Origin: Puniceicoccales bacterium
GTDB lineage: Bacteria; Verrucomicrobiota; Verrucomicrobiia; Opitutales; JAIRLM01
Direction: 5' to 3'
DNA: 10,747 nucleotides
Assembly (NCBI GenBank): GCA_031258995.1
Contig: JAIRMB010000039.1
Coordinates: forward strand, 1 to 10,747
Both the position numbers and the translations under genes were made by a program. Shown here piece by piece: positions 7,646-10,747 of the stretch (position 1 is its first letter; each line of letters starts with the position of its first letter). Under the pieces are notes generated by a model. It made no database searches and was not told where the DNA came from. It saw only the letters and a list, made by a program, of their open reading frames with translations.

Positions 7646-7660
7646 GGTGTGCATCACACC
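7646..7660 (-). promoter_or_regulatory. 15-bp palindrome in the gap leader, possible operator or RNA hairpin
   Basis: On the minus strand GGTGTG-ATG-CACACC has perfect 6-bp arms around a three-base centre and directly precedes the gap Shine-Dalgarno. As DNA it has the size of a dimeric repressor or activator site. As RNA it would form a short hairpin that could hinder ribosome access. I do not recognise the binding protein, and only one copy is seen in this gap. Confidence 0.35.
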
Positions 7661-7828
7661 CGAGTCGACATGCTGGGAAAAATCGCCTGCCATACAAGGC
7701 ATTTTCTCAACGGTACGGTCAAACATGACGAATCCGCCGTCGCTGCGGGGAAGGCCAGGGAAGAAATAAAGAAAAGATTGCCCGACGTAGCAGACCGCTT
7801 AGTTGGTCCGTCCCATGCGGGGCTGGCC

Positions 7829-10630
7829 ATGGAGCTGAAGGACACATTGAATCTTCCCAAGACAAATTTCCCGCTGCGGGCGGAGCTGGTTCAACGGGAA
7901 CCGGCTCGGCGAGAGCGGTGGAAAAAAGAGGATCTTTACGGCAAGATTCAGCGGGCTCGGGCGGTGGGCCCCCGTTTTTTCCTCCACGATGGCCCCCCCT
8001 TCACTAATGGTGACGTACATATCGGCACTGCATTTAATAAAATATTAAAAGATATCATCATCCGCCATAGAACCATGCTCGGCTACCGGGCCCCCTACGT
8101 GCCCGGCTGGGACTGCCACGGCCTACCCATCGAGCACAAGGTGGTGAAAAATCTCCATGCGGAGGGAAAGGACTGGGACCCGGTCCAGCTACGGAGGGCC
8201 TGCGCGGAATTTTCGCAAAATTACAGCGTAAAACAGAGGGGGCAGTTCGAGCAGTTGGGGCTGCTGGCCGACTGGGAGCGGGAATACCGCACCATGGACC
8301 CGAACTACGAATTCGCCGTGTTAGAATTTTTTGCGAAGTGCGTGGACAGAGGGCTCGTCTACCGGAGCCGGAAGCCCGTCTACTGGTCCATCCCCTGCCG
8401 CACGGCCCTGGCGGAGGCGGAAATCGAGTACAAGGATATTTCCTCGCCATCCATATGGGTGAAGTTCCCCTTGGATGGCCCATCGCGGAATAGGCTAGGA
8501 TTCTCTAAGCCCATTTTTTTCGCCGTCTGGACCACCACGCCCTGGTCCCTGCCGGCGAATTTGGCCCTTGCCCTCCATCCGGAATTTCGCTACGGTGCAC
8601 TCGACTGTGGCGATGAAATTTTTTTCGTGGCTTCCCAGCTGGCCAGATCCTTCGCAGAACAGTGCGACCGGACCTTCCAAGCGGTCGGAGAATTCTCCGG
8701 CAGGGAGCTGATCGGACTGAGCGCCCGGCATCCTTTCCTTGACAGGGCAAGCCCCGTCTGCGGCGCCGACTTCGTCACCGGCGACGCCGGCAGCGGCTGC
8801 GTCCACTGCGCCCCCGGCCACGGCATGGAGGACTACCTGATGGGCTTGCGTAGCGGGTTGGAGCCCTACTGTCCCGTGGACGGCGATGGCCGCTACGTGG
8901 ACGACGGCCGGATGCCGAAAGAACTGGTGGGCCTGGAAATTCTCGACGGGAATGGCCGTTGCCCGGCCGGCGAGGCGGTGATGGAACTGCTCAAAAAAAA
9001 TAGCAATCTGCTCGCGGAAAAAACCATCAGCCATTCTTACCCCCATTGCTGGCGCTCCAAAACGCCGGTGATTTACAGGGCCGTGGACCAGTGGTTTTTG
9101 CGGCTAGAGGAGTCGGAGCTGCGGGCGCAGGCCCTGGCCGCCGTGGCGGCCGTGCGTTGGGTTCCGGACTGGGGTAGAAACCGTATTGAGGGTTTTTTGG
9201 AAAATCGTCCCGACTGGTGCATCAGCCGCCAGCGCTGCTGGGGGATCCCGCTTCCCGTCTTTTTTGACTCCTCCGGCCGGCCACTGCTGGATGGAGCCGT
9301 CGTCCGTGCCGTTGCAGAAAAATTGCGGCGCCACGGCTCCGACCGCTGGTTCGACGGAGGTGCGGACTGGCTGCTGGAGGGCGTTTCGCTACCGGCCGGC
9401 TGGGATCGGTCCACATTGCGCCCCGGCACGGATACCCTGGACGTCTGGATCGATTCCGGCTGCAGCTCCTGCGCTGTCCCCGCCTACGACGATCGGTTGG
9501 AATTCCCCGCCGACCTCTACGTAGAGGGCACGGATCAGCACAGGGGCTGGTTCCAGTCCTCCCTCTGGTGCGGACTGATTAGTGCGGGCCGCGTGCCCTA
9601 TCGGACCGTACTGACCCACGGCTTCATCGTCGGTGAGGACCGGAAGAAGATTTCCAAGAGCTCCGACAAACCCCAGTCGGCCGATGGCTACGTGCTCCGC
9701 TATGGCGCCGACGTGGTGCGACTCTGGGTAGCTTCGGAAAATTTCCGCGGCGATGTGGCCATCTCGGACGGGATCATGGAACACGTGGCCGGTGCCTATG
9801 GGACCATTCGCAACGCACTCCGTTACCTGCTGGGAAATTTGCGTGAATTTGATAGCGAAAAAGATGCACTTCCTTTGGGCCGGCTATTGCCCCTGGACCG
9901 TTGGGCTCTCGCGAAATTGGGTGAGCTGATCGACGAAGTTTCTTCCGCCTACGACTCCTTCGAATTCCATAGGGCCTACCGGGCATTGGTAAATTTTTGC
10001 GGCGGCACACTTTCTGCGCTCTACCACGACATGCTCAAGGATCGGCTCTACACCTACGGCAGAAACTGGCCCGAACGCCGCTCTGCCCAGACCGCCATGG
10101 GGGAGATCCTTTCGGCCCTACTGGCGCTGCTGCTTCCCATTCTGCCATTCACTGCCGATGAGGCCTACGCCCACCTACAGTGCGACGGGGATTTCGCCGA
10201 AAACCCAGCCCACCTGCTCCCTTGGCCCGACAGTAGCCGCTACGACTCCTGCAAGGAAGCCGGCGAAGCGGTGGACCGGATTTTGGCGTTCCGTGCCCAG
10301 GCCTATCGCTCTCTGGAGAACGCTCGCCGCGAAAAGGTCATCGGCAAATCGCTGGAAGCGAAGGTAATTTTCCCAATCGGTGCGGTCGGGAAAGATAGGG
10401 ATCTTTTAGAAGAATTTATAAAATTTTTACCGGAAATTTTTATCGTTTCGCAGGTGGAGCTGGCTGAGAGAGATGGAGAGCCATTGGTCGCAATCGTGGA
10501 AAGGGCGGATGGGGAGCGCTGTAGTCGCTGTTGGCGCTACTGCAAAAATTTAGAACGAATAGGGGAGGCCGGCAGTTTTTGTGCCCGTTGTCAAAAAGTG
10601 CTCCTTGAATTTTTTCCGAAACTTGTCTAG
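7829..10630 (+). CDS. ileS: Isoleucyl-tRNA synthetase (bacterial type with C-terminal zinc finger)
   Basis: The 933-residue product charges tRNA-Ile and edits valine. It opens with MELKDTLNLPKTNFPLRA, the usual IleRS N-terminus, which fixes the start at 7829; the frame is open upstream to 7631 but that part is not IleRS-like. The HIGH signature reads HIGT (residues 64-67), followed by VPGWDCHGLPIE. The CP1 editing domain has WTTTPWSLPANLAL and GSGCVHCAPGHGMEDY. DWCISRQRCWG, DVWIDSG and VEGTDQHRGWF belong to the catalytic domain, and the second signature reads KISKS (607-611). An anticodon-binding helical domain follows. The C-terminus has a four-Cys zinc finger (Cys898, 901, 918, 921), typical of bacterial IleRS. 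Length is normal. Homopolymer runs (A8 at 8993-9000, several T7) keep frame. A further open frame begins 26 bp after the stop. Confidence 0.97.
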   Translation: MELKDTLNLPKTNFPLRAELVQREPARRERWKKEDLYGKIQRARAVGPRFFLHDGPPFTNGDVHIGTAFNKILKDIIIRHRTMLGYRAPYVPGWDCHGLPIEHKVVKNLHAEGKDWDPVQLRRACAEFSQNYSVKQRGQFEQLGLLADWEREYRTMDPNYEFAVLEFFAKCVDRGLVYRSRKPVYWSIPCRTALAEAEIEYKDISSPSIWVKFPLDGPSRNRLGFSKPIFFAVWTTTPWSLPANLALALHPEFRYGALDCGDEIFFVASQLARSFAEQCDRTFQAVGEFSGRELIGLSARHPFLDRASPVCGADFVTGDAGSGCVHCAPGHGMEDYLMGLRSGLEPYCPVDGDGRYVDDGRMPKELVGLEILDGNGRCPAGEAVMELLKKNSNLLAEKTISHSYPHCWRSKTPVIYRAVDQWFLRLEESELRAQALAAVAAVRWVPDWGRNRIEGFLENRPDWCISRQRCWGIPLPVFFDSSGRPLLDGAVVRAVAEKLRRHGSDRWFDGGADWLLEGVSLPAGWDRSTLRPGTDTLDVWIDSGCSSCAVPAYDDRLEFPADLYVEGTDQHRGWFQSSLWCGLISAGRVPYRTVLTHGFIVGEDRKKISKSSDKPQSADGYVLRYGADVVRLWVASENFRGDVAISDGIMEHVAGAYGTIRNALRYLLGNLREFDSEKDALPLGRLLPLDRWALAKLGELIDEVSSAYDSFEFHRAYRALVNFCGGTLSALYHDMLKDRLYTYGRNWPERRSAQTAMGEILSALLALLLPILPFTADEAYAHLQCDGDFAENPAHLLPWPDSSRYDSCKEAGEAVDRILAFRAQAYRSLENARREKVIGKSLEAKVIFPIGAVGKDRDLLEEFIKFLPEIFIVSQVELAERDGEPLVAIVERADGERCSRCWRYCKNLERIGEAGSFCARCQKVLLEFFPKLV

Positions 10631-10640
10631 CGTTCGCGAC

Positions 10641-10646
10641 GGAAGG
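10641..10646 (+). promoter_or_regulatory. Shine-Dalgarno-like site for the gene after ileS
   Basis: GGAAGG lies ten bases upstream of the ATG at 10657. It supports translation of the partial frame downstream of ileS, though the spacing is slightly long. Confidence 0.4.
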
Positions 10647-10656
10647 CGTTCGAGTC

Positions 10657-10747
10657 ATGGCAATGCGACAGCAAAAAGAGGAATGCGGACCGGCGGCGGC
10701 CGCTGTCACCATCGAGGACGGGCGGGAGGCGCGCCGGGAGCGGGAGC
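10657..10747 (+). CDS. Start of an unrecognised gene downstream of ileS (3' end outside window)
   Basis: An ATG 26 bp after the ileS stop, preceded by GGAAGG, opens a frame that stays open to the window edge: 30 complete codons beginning MAMRQQKEECGPAAAAV and becoming rich in Arg and Glu. A second in-frame ATG at 10663 is an alternative start. The tight spacing and same strand suggest co-transcription with ileS. The N-terminus is hydrophilic, so it is not lspA, a frequent ileS neighbour, starting here. A DksA/TraR-type protein is found between ileS and lspA in some bacteria, but nothing in these 30 residues identifies one. Confidence 0.5.
   Translation, partial: MAMRQQKEECGPAAAAVTIEDGREARRERE

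Larger units (their letters stand above)
7629..7828. promoter_or_regulatory. Divergent intergenic region between gap and ileS
   Basis: These 200 bp lie between the divergent gap and ileS starts and must contain or adjoin their promoters. On the minus strand a TTGACC (plus-strand complement near 7720) resembles a -35 box, but no good -10 follows at 16-18 bases; a TTGTAT sits at 19. On the plus strand an A-rich stretch near 7760-7778 (GAAGAAATAAAGAAAAG) could be the ileS promoter or leader. GGGG at 7819-7822, six bases before the ileS ATG, is a weak Shine-Dalgarno. No T-box or riboswitch fold was recognised. All promoter calls here are weak. Confidence 0.4.

Noticed and set aside
7629..7697. 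Upstream extension of gap
   Set aside because: The standard GAPDH N-terminus and the AGGGAG site place the start at 7628.
7631..7828. In-frame upstream extension of ileS (66 codons)
   Set aside because: IleRS begins at MELKDTLNLPKT; the upstream part shows no conserved motif and fills the divergent promoter region.
8495..9046. 183-codon open frame antisense to ileS
   Set aside because: It lies wholly inside a clearly real ileS gene; long antisense frames are expected in GC-rich coding DNA, and no domain is recognisable.

Overview
The window holds ordinary bacterial housekeeping genes, densely packed on GC-rich DNA (by eye, not computed). The gene set fits a Gram-negative-type bacterium: a rod-shape SEDS protein, a periplasmic tail-specific protease, a release-factor methylase, two class Ia aminoacyl-tRNA synthetases and glycolytic GAPDH. 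From memory, the leucyl-tRNA synthetase most resembles those of the Verrucomicrobiota/Planctomycetota group. It has an 'RSERGNHPVERR…LRQW' segment in place of the Cys-containing segment of proteobacterial enzymes. This placement is an inference and needs a tree.

Layout: rodA (+, 5' end outside the window) converges on and overlaps a minus-strand pair, prc (ctp) followed by prmC. The two overlap by 29 bp and are probably one transcript. prc diverges from leuS (+) across about 137 bp. leuS converges on gap (-), with a short hairpin between them. gap diverges from ileS (+) across about 200 bp, and a 15-bp palindrome sits against the gap ribosome-binding site. A further reading frame starts 26 bp after ileS and leaves the window.

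Together the genes serve cell-wall elongation (rodA), periplasmic proteolysis (prc), translation (prmC, leuS, ileS) and glycolysis (gap). I found no tRNA or rRNA gene, insertion sequence, CRISPR array, phage gene or defence system, and no new biological system.

The best leads are local. prmC has lost its usual stop and runs 89 bp antisense into rodA, next to a run of nine T. Two conserved motif positions are altered, in RodA and IleRS. The gap leader carries the palindrome.
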